Origin: CAWINX01 sp963702055
GTDB lineage: Bacteria; Actinomycetota; Thermoleophilia; Solirubrobacterales; 70-9
NCBI GenBank assembly: GCA_963702055.1
Contig: OY969702.1
Coordinates: 2,418,001-2,482,000, forward strand
Direction of reading: 5' to 3'
DNA: 64,000 nucleotides
Every line of letters begins with the position of its first letter. Positions within the stretch are counted from its first letter, which is position 1. Below, piece after piece: positions 24,538 through 32,555 of the stretch. A program made the position numbers and the translations under genes. The notes under the pieces were generated by a model. It was not told where the DNA came from. It was given only the letters and a program-made list of their open reading frames with translations, and made no database searches.

Positions 24538-24771
24538 CTACCCGGCGACGCGGGTCTCGATCGAGAGAGCGTGGATGGCGCCGTCGTCGAAGCGCTCCCT
24601 TACCGCGGCCTTGACCAGGCGGTGCTGGTCGATTCGCGAGAGGCCGTCGAACTGGGCGGCCGCGACCCGCGCCCGCAGGTGGTCGCCGGCGCCGGTCTCG
24701 TCGATCACCTCGACCTCGGCGCCGGGCAGCGCCACCTCGATCATCGATTTCAGTTCCGCCAGGTCGGCCAC
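24538..24771 (-). CDS. bolA: BolA-family protein
   Basis: BolA-like protein of 77 residues. It shows the class II KH-like layout: VEVIDETGAGDHLRARV with the invariant histidine, the FDGLSRIDQHRLV helix and a GAIHALSIET strand. The second conserved histidine lies in the last strand. BolA partners with monothiol glutaredoxins through a shared iron-sulfur cluster, and grxD is directly downstream. The start is the GTG at 24771; the long open frame that continues upstream is antisense to the hydrolase gene. Confidence 0.9.
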   Translation of the reverse strand: MADLAELKSMIEVALPGAEVEVIDETGAGDHLRARVAAAQFDGLSRIDQHRLVKAAVRERFDDGAIHALSIETRVAG

Positions 24772-24816
24772 GGCCGGGATTCTATGGAGCGCGGCCGGCG
24801 AGGCTAGGATCGGCCG

Positions 24817-25713
24817 ATGGGACGTGAGGAGATCCGCTTTCCCTCGGCGGGGGAGGAGTGCGCGGCTTGGCTGTTTCGGCCGGACGGGGTCGACGCCCCG
24901 GTCCCCTGTGTGGTTATCGGCTCCGGCATCTCCTGCGTGCGCGACCAGGGGCTCGACCGCGTTGCCGAGCGCTTCGCCGCCGCCGGGTTCGCCGCCCTTG
25001 CCTTCGACTACCGCCACTTCGGCGACAGCGGCGGTGAGCCGCGTGGCTTGGTCACCGGCGCCCGGCAGCAGGCCGACTTTCGCGCCGCCATGGCCGCGGC
25101 TCGTGGGATCGAGGGGATCGACCCCGAGCGGCTCGTCCTCTGGGGGTACTCGCTCGGAGGTGGCAATGTCCAGGGGGTCGCCATCGACGACGATTCGATC
25201 GCCGCCGCGATCTGCGTGGCCCCGGTGGTCGACGGGGCGCGCAGTCTCCTGCACATCGGCGGCCTGCTCCACCTGGCGAGGTTGATGGCGGCCGGAGCGC
25301 GCGACGGCCTGCGGGCGCTTCGTCGCGCCGAGCCCTACCTCGTCCCCGTGGCCGGGCCGCCGGGGTCGCTCGCAGTGCTCAACAGCCCCGACTCCGACCC
25401 CGGCTTCAAGGCGATCACGCCGCCGGGCTCGACCTGGCGCAATGAGCTCTGCGCACGCACCGCGCTGGCGCCCCCCTACCGATTGGCTCGCAAGGTGCGC
25501 CGCATCGGGTGCCCAATCCTCTACTGCCTGACCGAGGAGGACGACATCAACCCGCCGCAGCTGGGAAAGCTGGCCGCGCAACGCGCTCCACGCGGTGAGC
25601 TGCGCCTCTATCCCGGCGGGCACTTCGACCCGCTTCTGGGGGAGGCCTTCGAGCGGATGTGCGCCGACCAGATCGACTTCCTCCGCCGCCACCTCGGTGT
25701 CGAGCGGGTCTAG
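24817..25713 (+). CDS. alpha/beta hydrolase
   Basis: Alpha/beta-hydrolase-fold protein of 298 residues. The nucleophile elbow is GYSLGGG near residue 110, the oxyanion region is SGISCVRDQGLDRVAERFA, and the catalytic histidine is in PGGHFDPL near the C-terminus; the acid is probably in TEEDDINPP. The layout resembles the YcjY/dienelactone-hydrolase-like group used as peptidases or esterases. No signal peptide is seen. It is divergent from bolA and convergent with fprA, overlapping by four bases. The substrate is unknown. Confidence 0.85.
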   Translation: MGREEIRFPSAGEECAAWLFRPDGVDAPVPCVVIGSGISCVRDQGLDRVAERFAAAGFAALAFDYRHFGDSGGEPRGLVTGARQQADFRAAMAAARGIEGIDPERLVLWGYSLGGGNVQGVAIDDDSIAAAICVAPVVDGARSLLHIGGLLHLARLMAAGARDGLRALRRAEPYLVPVAGPPGSLAVLNSPDSDPGFKAITPPGSTWRNELCARTALAPPYRLARKVRRIGCPILYCLTEEDDINPPQLGKLAAQRAPRGELRLYPGGHFDPLLGEAFERMCADQIDFLRRHLGVERV

Positions 25714-27116
25714 CCGGAGACCTTCTCGCCCAGCGCGTCCAGCATCTCCTCGACCCGGACGAACTTGACGCGGGGACGGCCGTGCGGCTCGCCGCGGCCG
25801 ACCTCGGCCTGATCGATCGCCTGCCAGTCGTCAAAGGTGACGTAGCGGATGTTGCGCGCGGCGAGTAGGTCCTCGACCGCGGTGGGCTCGGGACTCGCGG
25901 GGCTGAGCAGGGTCTGGGACTCGACATCGGCGAGCAGGTGCTGGACGGTCTCCAGGGCGTCCTTCTTGTTGGTGCCGATCACCCCGGACGGGCCGCGCTT
26001 GATCCAGCCTGCGGTGTAGTGGCCGACCTTGTGGCCGGAGTCGTGGGAGTCGAGCACCCGACCGCCCTCGTTGAGGATCAGCCCGCGCTTCTCGTCGAAC
26101 GGCACGCCCTCGATCGGGATGCCGGTGTAGCCGACCGAGCGCAGCACCAAGCCGCACTCCAGCTCCTCGCGCTCGCCGGTGTCGCGGGCGCGCAGGGTGC
26201 CGCCCTCCTCGACCAGCTCGTTGCGGCCGATCACGATCTTCTCGACCTTGCCGTCGCCCTGGATCTCGATCGGCGAGGCGAGGAAGCGCAGGACGATCCG
26301 CTGCGCCTTGCCCTCCGGCTTTCGCTGAGAGAACTCGCGCAGGGTCTCGACGTTGACGCGGGTCGTCTTGTCGGCCTCGCCGGACTCGAGGAAGGCGGCG
26401 CTGGCCGGGTCGAGCTCGACCTGGGCCGGGTCGACGATGACGTCGGCGTCCTCCATCTCACCGAGCTCCTTGATCTCGGGGTTGGTGAAGGCGGCCTGGA
26501 CGGGCCCGCGGCGCCCCAGCACGACGATCTCGCGGATCTTCTTGGCGTCGAGCATCTCGATCGCGTGGTCGGCGGTGTCGGTCTGGCGCAGCTCGTGGTC
26601 GGTCAGCGCCAGCATCCGGGCGACGTCCATTGCCACGTTGCCGTTGCCAATAACCACGGCGCGCTCGCAGGAGAGGTCGAAATCCTCGCCAGCGTAGTCG
26701 GGGTGGGCGTTGTACCAGCCGACGAAGGCGGTGGCGGCGTGGCTGCCCGGCAGGTCCTCGCCGGGGACGCCGAGCTGGCGGTCGGTCTCACAGCCGACCG
26801 TGAAGACGATCGCGTGGTAGAGCCGCTCGAGGTCCTCGACCTCGATGTCGTGGCCGATCTTGACGTTGCCGAAGAAGCGGAAGCCCTCGCGCGCCGCCGT
26901 TTTCTCGTAGACGCGGATCACCGACTTGATCTTGGGATGGTCGGGCGCAACGCCGCCGCGGACCAGGCCAAAGGGGGTGGGGAGGCGGTCGAAGAGGTCT
27001 ACCTGGGCGTGGAGGTCCTCGCCCTTGAGGATGTGCTCGGCGGCGTAGAAGCCGGACGGCCCGGCGCCGACGATCGCGACGCGGAGGGGGTTGTCTGGGG
27101 TTCCGATTTGGGTCAT
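25710..27116 (-). CDS. fprA: ferredoxin-NADP+ reductase, adrenodoxin-reductase type (FprA-like)
   Basis: FAD/NADPH enzyme of 468 residues passing electrons between NADPH and ferredoxin. The FAD-binding motif VAIVGAGPSGFYAAEHIL is at residues 13-30, the NADP motif VIGNGNVAMDVARM near residue 155, and the C-terminal GWIKRGPSGVIGTNK is the signature of the FprA/adrenodoxin-reductase branch. The last ~60 residues follow the family. It is third in a co-directional set with a heme-binding Cld-family gene and a small zinc-motif protein. A P450 elsewhere in the window (38286) is a possible electron client. Confidence 0.93.
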   Translation of the reverse strand: MTQIGTPDNPLRVAIVGAGPSGFYAAEHILKGEDLHAQVDLFDRLPTPFGLVRGGVAPDHPKIKSVIRVYEKTAAREGFRFFGNVKIGHDIEVEDLERLYHAIVFTVGCETDRQLGVPGEDLPGSHAATAFVGWYNAHPDYAGEDFDLSCERAVVIGNGNVAMDVARMLALTDHELRQTDTADHAIEMLDAKKIREIVVLGRRGPVQAAFTNPEIKELGEMEDADVIVDPAQVELDPASAAFLESGEADKTTRVNVETLREFSQRKPEGKAQRIVLRFLASPIEIQGDGKVEKIVIGRNELVEEGGTLRARDTGEREELECGLVLRSVGYTGIPIEGVPFDEKRGLILNEGGRVLDSHDSGHKVGHYTAGWIKRGPSGVIGTNKKDALETVQHLLADVESQTLLSPASPEPTAVEDLLAARNIRYVTFDDWQAIDQAEVGRGEPHGRPRVKFVRVEEMLDALGEKVSG

Positions 27117-27149
27117 GCGAACGCGGAAGGATAGGGAAGTCGCCGTCGC

Positions 27150-27686
27150 CTACGCGGCGAGCAGCATCTCGCTGCAGCGCGGGCAGATGCCGTGGCTGAT
27201 CGCCGGCAGCTCGCTCCGCTTGAACAACTCCAGCCGCGTCGCCGCCTCCTCGACCTCGACCCACTCGCCGTCGATCTCGAAGCGATCGCACCACCCGCAC
27301 ATCTCCAGCGTGCTCGCGCTTCGTGGCACCTCGGGGTCGAGCATCGGCTGGGCCTCGCGCGGCTTCTCGGAGCGCAGCCGAGCCGAGAACATCACCACCC
27401 GCCCCGACGGGTGGGCGACGATGCGGATGTCCATCTCCCGTCGCACCTCGGGGCCATCGCAGCGGAAGGGAAGCTCGATGTCGCGGACCTCCTCGCGGAT
27501 CCGTCGCAGCAGCAGTCGCTGGAGTTTCTTCAGCTCGTGCCCGGCGACAAAGTCCCAGAGCGAGCGGCCGAGGCTGGAGCCGGCGCCGTCCCAGCCGTTC
27601 TCCTCGGCAAATTCGTAGAAGCCCTGGTCGACCTTGATCAGGTGGTCCTGGTCGTCGATCGCGTAGCTGAGCGTCTGCGTGCTCAC
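27150..27686 (-). CDS. PAS-like protein with C-terminal zinc-type cysteine motif
   Basis: Protein of 178 residues. The N-terminal ~120 residues look like a PAS-type sensor fold: SYAIDDQDHLIKVDQGF, LWDFVAG, and IELPFRCDGPEVRREMDIRIV. The C-terminus holds MCGWCDRFEIDGEWVEVE and ISHGICPRCSEM, a CxxC...CxxC pair also found at the ends of some PAS sensor proteins. There is no output domain. It starts with a GTG overlapping the upstream TGA (GTGA) and lies 33 bp before fprA. A redox- or metal-responsive role is inferred only. Confidence 0.6.
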   Translation of the reverse strand: MSTQTLSYAIDDQDHLIKVDQGFYEFAEENGWDGAGSSLGRSLWDFVAGHELKKLQRLLLRRIREEVRDIELPFRCDGPEVRREMDIRIVAHPSGRVVMFSARLRSEKPREAQPMLDPEVPRSASTLEMCGWCDRFEIDGEWVEVEEAATRLELFKRSELPAISHGICPRCSEMLLAA

Positions 27687-28375
27687 TGGACCGCGGCGAG
27701 GCTGGGGGCGCCGTCGAGGGCATCCAGCGCCTTGCGCACCGACATCGCGACGCAGGTGAAGATCGGCGTTTCGCGCTCCGTGTACTCGCTCGACTCGGTC
27801 GGTCGCAGCTCGTTGACGAGGTCGAGAAACATGCCGGGGTCGTCGCCTTCGAAGGCGACCACGAACTCCTGGTCGTCGAGGCCGAAGGAGTAGGAGGTGT
27901 TGATCGTGATCTCCGGGTAGCGGCGGCCGACCTCGATGTGGCTTTTCATGATCCGCCGGCGCTCCTCCTCGGGGAGCCCGTACCAGCGGCGCTGCTTGAC
28001 CATCGGGTAGAGAAAGAGGTACTTGCGCTCGGAGACGCAGATCTCCGGCCGCGCCCCCTCGTCGGAGTAGGGCGAGCGTTTGGTCATCGAGAGGAACGAG
28101 TGGGGGGTCTCCGACCACTTCGCCAGGCCGCTCTGGCCGAGCACGACGTGGAAGGTGTGCAGGTCATCGAGGTTGGGGCTCTGGCTGAGCAGGACCAGGT
28201 CGACGTCGCCGCGCGTGCCTATGGTTGAGTAGGCCCGCAGTGAGCGGTCGATGGCGAAGTCCTCGCAGGCGGCGCGGAACTCCCCCTTGTCCGCGGCGCG
28301 AAGCTCGGGATCCCTACGGCGCCAGGCTGGGTCAACCTTGAAAAACGTGAACTTGGCGAAAGTGCGGTCGGCCAT
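27683..28375 (-). CDS. chlorite-dismutase-family heme protein (HemQ/Cld-like)
   Basis: Heme-binding protein of 230 residues of the chlorite dismutase/coproheme decarboxylase superfamily. Visible blocks: KYLFLYPMVKQRRWY near residue 125, the candidate proximal histidine in KSHIEVGRRYP, and the C-terminal SYSFGLDDQEFVVAFEGDD and LRPTESSEYT. In Gram-positive-type heme synthesis this family decarboxylates coproheme to heme b. The wording is not that of the standard actinobacterial HemQ, so the HemQ name is withheld. It is coupled by GTGA to the PAS/zinc gene, with fprA next. Confidence 0.8.
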   Translation of the reverse strand: MADRTFAKFTFFKVDPAWRRRDPELRAADKGEFRAACEDFAIDRSLRAYSTIGTRGDVDLVLLSQSPNLDDLHTFHVVLGQSGLAKWSETPHSFLSMTKRSPYSDEGARPEICVSERKYLFLYPMVKQRRWYGLPEEERRRIMKSHIEVGRRYPEITINTSYSFGLDDQEFVVAFEGDDPGMFLDLVNELRPTESSEYTERETPIFTCVAMSVRKALDALDGAPSLAAVQ

Positions 28376-28379
28376 CGGA

Positions 28380-30221
28380 GTGACGATAGCGCTCGCGGTT
28401 GTACTTCCTGCGGTTCTTGGGGGGGTCGGGTGGGGGTCTCCACTTAACTTTTTCGGTGGAGCGGAGGCTGCCGTCCGAGGGCCGGCTGACGAAAAAGTAC
28501 AAGACGTTCCGACCCCCACCCGACCCCCCGCACGGGCCGCTGGAGAGGCTCGAACTCGCGTGACGCTGGCGTGGCTCCCGATGGGGACCTCTGTCGCTGA
28601 GCTTGCGAGGGTTCGGGGGGTTTCGCCTGGACTGATGAATGCTGGGTTGGGGAACGTGCCGGCGGAGCAGACCTATCTGGATATTGGGCAGGGGAATCGG
28701 GTTTTCGATTCGCTCTACGACGAGGGACTGCCGGCTCGGGGGAAGGGATGGTGGCGTGCTGTCGTTGCGCGGGCCGATTCTGCGCCCGCCGACGTCGTTC
28801 CCGGCCTCCTCACCTCCACCCTCCGCAGTGCCGGTAAGCGGTACGCGACCCGGAGCGCGACGGTGGGCGAGCTGCCGGCCCTGGTCGGGCGCCTGCGCGG
28901 GGACGACCTTCTGATCGCGATCGAGCGGCCGCCGCCGGCGAGAAACCGGGCACTGGCGATCGGCGTTGCCGGGCGAGGATTCCACGGCAACCTCACCTCC
29001 GACAGCACCCGCCTCGACGGATACGTGCTCTCGACCGATGTCGCCCCGACGATCCTGTATCGCCTCGGCGTCGCGGTCCCCTCGCAGATGTCGGGACAAC
29101 CGATCCGCTTGGAGGGCTCGGTCGACGTCGGAGAGGTCGTCTCGCTCGGCAACAGGCTGGCGACGATCTCGGAACGGCGCGGGCCGGCGATCGGCGTCAG
29201 TCTCGCCGTCTGGCTGGTCGCCCTCGGTCTGGCGATCGCCCTGACGCGGGGCCGTGCGGCGCGCGGTGCGGTCCGGCTGGTCAGCGTCAGCGTCGTCTAC
29301 TTGCCGCTGCTGCTCCTGGCCGCCGCGGCGCTCGAGCCGAGCCGGGCCGTCGAGCAGCTCCTGGTGATGATCGGCGCCCCACTGCTGGCGGCGTTGACGC
29401 TGGCGGCGCTGGGCGGCTACCGAGCGCTTGCGGTCGCCTCCGGCCTCACCGTCAGCGCCTATGCGGTCGACGTAATCGTCGGCTCGCCGCTCACCTCGCT
29501 CTCTCTGCTCGGGCCGAATCCCGGGCTGGGCGTCCGCTTCTACGGAATCGGGAACGAGCTGGAGGCGCTGCTTTGCGTGCTGGTCGTGGCCGGGACGGGG
29601 GCCGGATTGGCGGGCTTTGCGCCGCGCCTCTCGCCGAGGCAGTGCGCGGGCGCCTTCCTCGCGGTCGGGCTTCCGCTTGCCTTCGTCTTCGCGGCCGGCC
29701 GCTTCGGCGCCGACGTCGGCGCGGCGATCGTCCTGCCGGTTGGTGCGGCATCGGCCGCCGCGGTTGTCGCCGCACGGCGTCGGCGTACCGCCTTACTCGT
29801 GATCGTCGTGCCGCTGCTCGCCGTCGCCCTGCTCGCCCTGGTCGATCTCCTCACCGGAGCCAATGCCCACCTCACCCGCTCGGTGCTCGACGCCGGCGGC
29901 TTCGGCGATCTGGCCCAGGTCGCCCAGCGGCGACTCCAGCTCTCCGCCCACAGCTTTACCCGGCCGATCGTCTTCGTCTTCATGCCGCTGATCGTCGCCC
30001 TTACCGCGCTCGCCGTCGCGCGCCGCGAGCGGCTGCGGGAGTGGCTGCGCGGAAGCCCCGCGATGCGGGCGGGCCTGTTGGGCGCTGTAGTCGCGACGCT
30101 GGTCGGAACGCTCGCCAACGACTCCGGCGCCCTGCTGCTGGAGATCGGCGCCGCATATCTGCTGGTTTTCGTCAGCTTTTCCTGGGCTGAAGCGGTTGAC
30201 CAGCCCGGCCGTTACCCTTAA
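28380..30221 (+). CDS. multi-span membrane protein with N-terminal phosphatase/sulfatase-like domain
   Basis: Large protein of about 613 residues. The N-terminal part (to ~residue 245) has LAWLP, GNVPAEQTYLDIGQGNRVF and DGYVLSTDVAPTILYRLGV, wording reminiscent of alkaline-phosphatase/sulfatase folds but lacking clear metal ligands. About ten hydrophobic helices follow, including GVRFYGIGNELEALLCVLVV and RFGADVGAAIVLPVGAA. The start is uncertain: GTG 28380 gives a signal-like hydrophobic N-terminus but lies four bases from the divergent Cld gene and spans a long inverted repeat; GTG 28560 avoids both. It precedes the glycosyltransferase fusion by six bases, so a role in envelope polymer synthesis is plausible. 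Confidence 0.7.
   Translation: MTIALAVVLPAVLGGVGWGSPLNFFGGAEAAVRGPADEKVQDVPTPTRPPARAAGEARTRVTLAWLPMGTSVAELARVRGVSPGLMNAGLGNVPAEQTYLDIGQGNRVFDSLYDEGLPARGKGWWRAVVARADSAPADVVPGLLTSTLRSAGKRYATRSATVGELPALVGRLRGDDLLIAIERPPPARNRALAIGVAGRGFHGNLTSDSTRLDGYVLSTDVAPTILYRLGVAVPSQMSGQPIRLEGSVDVGEVVSLGNRLATISERRGPAIGVSLAVWLVALGLAIALTRGRAARGAVRLVSVSVVYLPLLLLAAAALEPSRAVEQLLVMIGAPLLAALTLAALGGYRALAVASGLTVSAYAVDVIVGSPLTSLSLLGPNPGLGVRFYGIGNELEALLCVLVVAGTGAGLAGFAPRLSPRQCAGAFLAVGLPLAFVFAAGRFGADVGAAIVLPVGAASAAAVVAARRRRTALLVIVVPLLAVALLALVDLLTGANAHLTRSVLDAGGFGDLAQVAQRRLQLSAHSFTRPIVFVFMPLIVALTALAVARRERLREWLRGSPAMRAGLLGAVVATLVGTLANDSGALLLEIGAAYLLVFVSFSWAEAVDQPGRYP
28420..28529. repeat. long G-rich inverted repeat, 19-bp perfect arms
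   Basis: 28420-28438 (six G, TCGGGT, five G, TC) is exactly complementary to 28511-28529. A second nested pair, ACTTTTTCG at 28447-28455 and CGAAAAAGT at 28490-28498, sits inside. The whole ~110-bp unit can fold into a two-part hairpin, and its G-runs could also form a quadruplex. It lies in the divergent region next to the Cld-family gene start. Confidence 0.85.
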
Positions 30222-30227
30222 TGCCCA

Positions 30228-32555
30228 GTGCGAATTGCCCTTGTCTCGCCATATTCCTGGACCTACCAGGGCGGCGTGAACCGGCACGTGGAGGCGCTCG
30301 CCGAGGAATTTCTCGGTCGCGATCATCACGTCCGCGTGCTCGCCCCCTTCGACCCGCCCGACCGGGTCAGCCGCGTCCTGCATCGCGCGGCCGCTGAGCC
30401 GCGGCAGGTCCCCGAGTACTTCATGCCGCTCGGTCGTACGATCGGGGTCGCCTCCAACGGCGCCATCTCCAACCTCTCGGCCTTTCCGGCCGGAGGCGTC
30501 GCAGCGATTCGGCGGGAGCTGCGCCGGGGCGACTACGACGTCATCCACATCCACGAGCCGGTAGTTCCCCTGGTCGGCTGGAACGCGGCGCTGGGGGCGA
30601 AGACCCCGGCCGTCGGCACCTTCCACGCCTACTCGACCAAGGCGATCCCCAACTACATCGCCAGCGCGTTCGGCGCCCGGCGCGTCTTCAACCGCCTCTC
30701 GGCGCGGATCGCCGTCTCCGAGGCGGCCGCCTGGACCGGCCGGCGTTGGTTCGGCGGCCATTACGAGATCGTCCCCAACGGGGTCGACGTCGATGCTGCC
30801 CCGTCGAGCCCAAAGCCCGACAACGATGAGCTGCGGGTGCTGTTCGTCGGCCGTCCGGAGGAGCGCAAGGGCCTGCCGGTCCTGCTCAGCGCCTTCGGCG
30901 CCCTGGTCGAGCACGTGCCCTGTCGCCTCACCGTGATCGGAGCCGAGCGCGAGGACGTCGCCCGCTACCTCACCGACCCCGAGACGATGCGCTGGATCGA
31001 CGTCCATGGGCGGGTCTCCGGCGAGAGCCTCTGGCGGTCTCTGCACGCGGCCGACCTGCTCTGCGCCCCCTCGCTCTCGGGCGAGAGCTTCGGCATGGTC
31101 CTGACCGAGGCCTTCGCCGCCGGCACGCCCGTAATTGCCTCGGAGATCGCCGGCTACAGCGACGTCGTCACCGACGGGGTCGACGGGGTCCTGGTGCCTC
31201 CCGCCGACCCACAGCGCCTGGCCGAGGAGCTGCAGCGGGCCCATCACGAGCCCGAGCGCCTGCGGGCGATGGGAGAGGCCGCTCGCCGCAGCGCCCAGCG
31301 CTTTGCCTGGCCGCAGGTCGCCGACCGCGTGACCGAGGTCTACGAGCGGGCGATCGAGGCCCCCCAGCCCGCCAATTCCACCGAGCGGGCGGGCCGCTGG
31401 ATGGGCATCCTGGCCGCCGACGGAAAGCCTCACAACCCGCCGCAGCGACTCCCCTCGCTGGACCCGCCACTGGCTCGCAGCGGCAGTCGGAAGCGGCGGG
31501 TCGCCCGCCGCGCCGCGCTCGGCGTCGCCGGTGCGCTCGGCATCGGTTTGACCTTGCTCGCCGCGCAGAAAATCGGCGTCGACAACGTGGTCGCCAGCAT
31601 CGCCGGCTCCGATGCCACCTGGGTGCTGATCGCCTGCGCGCTGATGGCCCTCTCGCTCTTCTTCCGCGCCGCCTCCTGGTACTGGATCGTTGGTGCCGCC
31701 CTGCCCAACCGCCCAATCCGCCGCCGTGATGTCACCTCGGCGACGATGATCGGCGTGCTGATGTCGGCGACGCTGCCGGCCCGGCTCGGCGAGCCGGCCC
31801 GCGCGATGACCCTGGCCCGCCGCACCGGCCGCATGCGGGAGACGTTCCCGGTCTTGCTCGGCACGCTCGTCTCCCAGGCGGTGCTCAACATCGTCGCCCT
31901 GATCCTGCTGGGCGTGATCATCGTTTCGACCACGCCGCTTTTCCACTCCGGCACCCAGAAGCTCTTCGTCTTCAGCCTGGTGCCAGTGGTCCTGCTCATT
32001 ATTGTCCTCTTCGCGCCGATGTTGATGCGCCGCAACGGCAATGGCCGCCTGGCGAGGCTTGGGGCAATGCTGCACGGCGCGCTCGTTCAGGTCCGCGCCG
32101 GGCTGACCGTCTTCCGCGAGCCACGTCGCGGCATCGCCGCCTCGGCGGCCCAGCTGACCGCCTGGGCGATCCAGCTCTCCGCCTGCTGGGCGCTGCTGCT
32201 CGCGCTCGGGCTGGAGAACCAGGCAGGGATCGGGGCGGCCGCGGCGGTCCTTTTCGCCGTCAACGTCACCGCCGTCGTCCCGGCGACTCCGTCGAACATC
32301 GGGGTCTTCCAGCTGGCGGTGATCAGCGTCCTTCATACCGGCTTCGGCATCGGCACCGCCGACGCGCTCGCCTACGGCGTCATCCTCCAGGCGGTGGAGA
32401 TCGCAACCGCCGTCGCCCTCGGCCTGCCGGCGCTGGTCCGCGAGGGGCTCACCTGGAGCGACCTGCGGGTGCAGGCGCTCTCCACCGCGCCGGTCCGCCT
32501 CGAGCCGAAGCCGCGCGCCCGCACGCGCACCGGCACGGCGCGCGAAACGGCCTAG
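30228..32555 (+). CDS. fusion: GT4 glycosyltransferase (PimA-like) + flippase-like UPF0104/LPG-synthase membrane domain
   Basis: Two-domain protein of 775 residues. Residues 1-~385 form a GT-B glycosyltransferase: GGVNRHVEALAEEF, IHIHEPVVP, VLFVGRPEERKG and the donor-site GESFGMVLTEAFAAGTPVIAS, as in phosphatidylinositol mannosyltransferases. Residues ~425-760 carry about eight hydrophobic helices in the pattern of the flippase-like/lysylphosphatidylglycerol-synthase TM family (MSATLPARLGEPARA, PSNIGVFQLAVISVL). The start is GTG 30228. It follows the large membrane gene by six bases. It probably glycosylates a lipid at the inner face and helps move or anchor it. The domain pairing is discussed in the findings. 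Confidence 0.85.
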   Translation: MRIALVSPYSWTYQGGVNRHVEALAEEFLGRDHHVRVLAPFDPPDRVSRVLHRAAAEPRQVPEYFMPLGRTIGVASNGAISNLSAFPAGGVAAIRRELRRGDYDVIHIHEPVVPLVGWNAALGAKTPAVGTFHAYSTKAIPNYIASAFGARRVFNRLSARIAVSEAAAWTGRRWFGGHYEIVPNGVDVDAAPSSPKPDNDELRVLFVGRPEERKGLPVLLSAFGALVEHVPCRLTVIGAEREDVARYLTDPETMRWIDVHGRVSGESLWRSLHAADLLCAPSLSGESFGMVLTEAFAAGTPVIASEIAGYSDVVTDGVDGVLVPPADPQRLAEELQRAHHEPERLRAMGEAARRSAQRFAWPQVADRVTEVYERAIEAPQPANSTERAGRWMGILAADGKPHNPPQRLPSLDPPLARSGSRKRRVARRAALGVAGALGIGLTLLAAQKIGVDNVVASIAGSDATWVLIACALMALSLFFRAASWYWIVGAALPNRPIRRRDVTSATMIGVLMSATLPARLGEPARAMTLARRTGRMRETFPVLLGTLVSQAVLNIVALILLGVIIVSTTPLFHSGTQKLFVFSLVPVVLLIIVLFAPMLMRRNGNGRLARLGAMLHGALVQVRAGLTVFREPRRGIAASAAQLTAWAIQLSACWALLLALGLENQAGIGAAAAVLFAVNVTAVVPATPSNIGVFQLAVISVLHTGFGIGTADALAYGVILQAVEIATAVALGLPALVREGLTWSDLRVQALSTAPVRLEPKPRARTRTGTARETA

